Positions 5,874 to 5,938 of a DNA stretch of 5,938 nucleotides are shown piece by piece. Numbering within the stretch: position 1 is the stretch's first letter; every line of letters starts with the position of its first letter. Position numbers and translations under genes: made by a program. The notes under the pieces were generated by a model that saw only the letters and a program-made list of their open reading frames with translations, did no database searches and was not told the DNA's origin. Source of the stretch: Thermoplasmata archaeon (lineage in GTDB: Archaea > Thermoplasmatota > Thermoplasmata > Thermoplasmatales > Thermoplasmataceae); assembly GCA_021797055.1 (NCBI GenBank), contig JAKAAI010000112.1:1-5938 (forward strand), in the 5' to 3' direction.

Positions 5874-5898
5874 GCTTTTCGATTTCAGGTCGAAAAGC
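5874..5898. repeat. Perfect 9-bp inverted repeat with 7-base loop
   Basis: GCTTTTCGA (5874-5882) and TCGAAAAGC (5890-5898) are exact reverse complements separated by seven bases (TTTCAGG); three G-T pairs could extend the base of an RNA stem. It is the strongest hairpin I found in the window. It may be an operator around a start near 5880, an RNA stem-loop, or the 3' hairpin of a gene entering from the right on the minus strand. A single copy is present here. Confidence 0.5.
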
Positions 5899-5938
5899 GT
5901 GAACATCGAAGGGTTTGGGCTGAAGTTCATCATCTTCT

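Noticed and set aside
5874..5898. Possible single CRISPR repeat
   Set aside because: Only one copy is present, with no spacer-repeat periodicity and no cas gene in view. The stem is longer than typical repeat stems.

Overview
The window looks like a piece of an archaeal chromosome, most likely from the Thermoplasmatales (Thermoplasma/Ferroplasma/Cuniculiplasma-like). Four things suggest this: genes preceded by archaeal AT-rich TATA elements rather than -35/-10 boxes, GTG starts with very short leaders, heavy use of AGG/AGA and ATA codons, and secreted proteins rich in Ser, Thr and N-x-S/T sequons. This placement is inference; there is no rRNA or tRNA to confirm it.

Layout. (1) Bases 2-727 (+) hold most of a PP2C-type protein phosphatase whose N-terminal part lies left of the window. 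(2) It converges on a two-gene ABC transporter operon on the minus strand: the ATPase (2195-3112) is transcribed first, then an ABC-2 type permease (747-2198), with stop and start overlapping as ATGA. A small hairpin with a T-run sits in the convergent junction. (3) Bases 3113-3521 are a divergent, regulatory-looking intergenic region. It contains a Shine-Dalgarno site, a perfect 7-bp inverted repeat and a TATA element for the ABC operon, an orphan TATA-like element with the same 10-bp core facing the other way, and a TATA box close to the next gene. (4) Bases 3522-4952 (+) encode a large secreted or surface-anchored protein of unknown family. (5) Two small unrecognised proteins follow on the + strand, one acidic (5066-5398) and one wholly helical (5451-5792), each with its own promoter-like upstream sequence. 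(6) The last ~145 bases contain a TATA-like element and a perfect 9-bp hairpin, with no gene that can be called.

How they may work together. The ABC genes form one exporter (or ABC-2 type membrane machine), probably under repressor control through the inverted repeat in its promoter. The permease has an unusually large extracytoplasmic domain, and the divergent neighbour is also an extracytoplasmic protein, so the two could be functionally linked; this is inference from adjacency only. The phosphatase probably belongs to a signalling locus that continues to the left. I see no transposon, CRISPR array, toxin-antitoxin pair or recognisable defence system. The most distinctive content is the ectodomain ABC operon with its operator, the surface protein and the two small orphan proteins.
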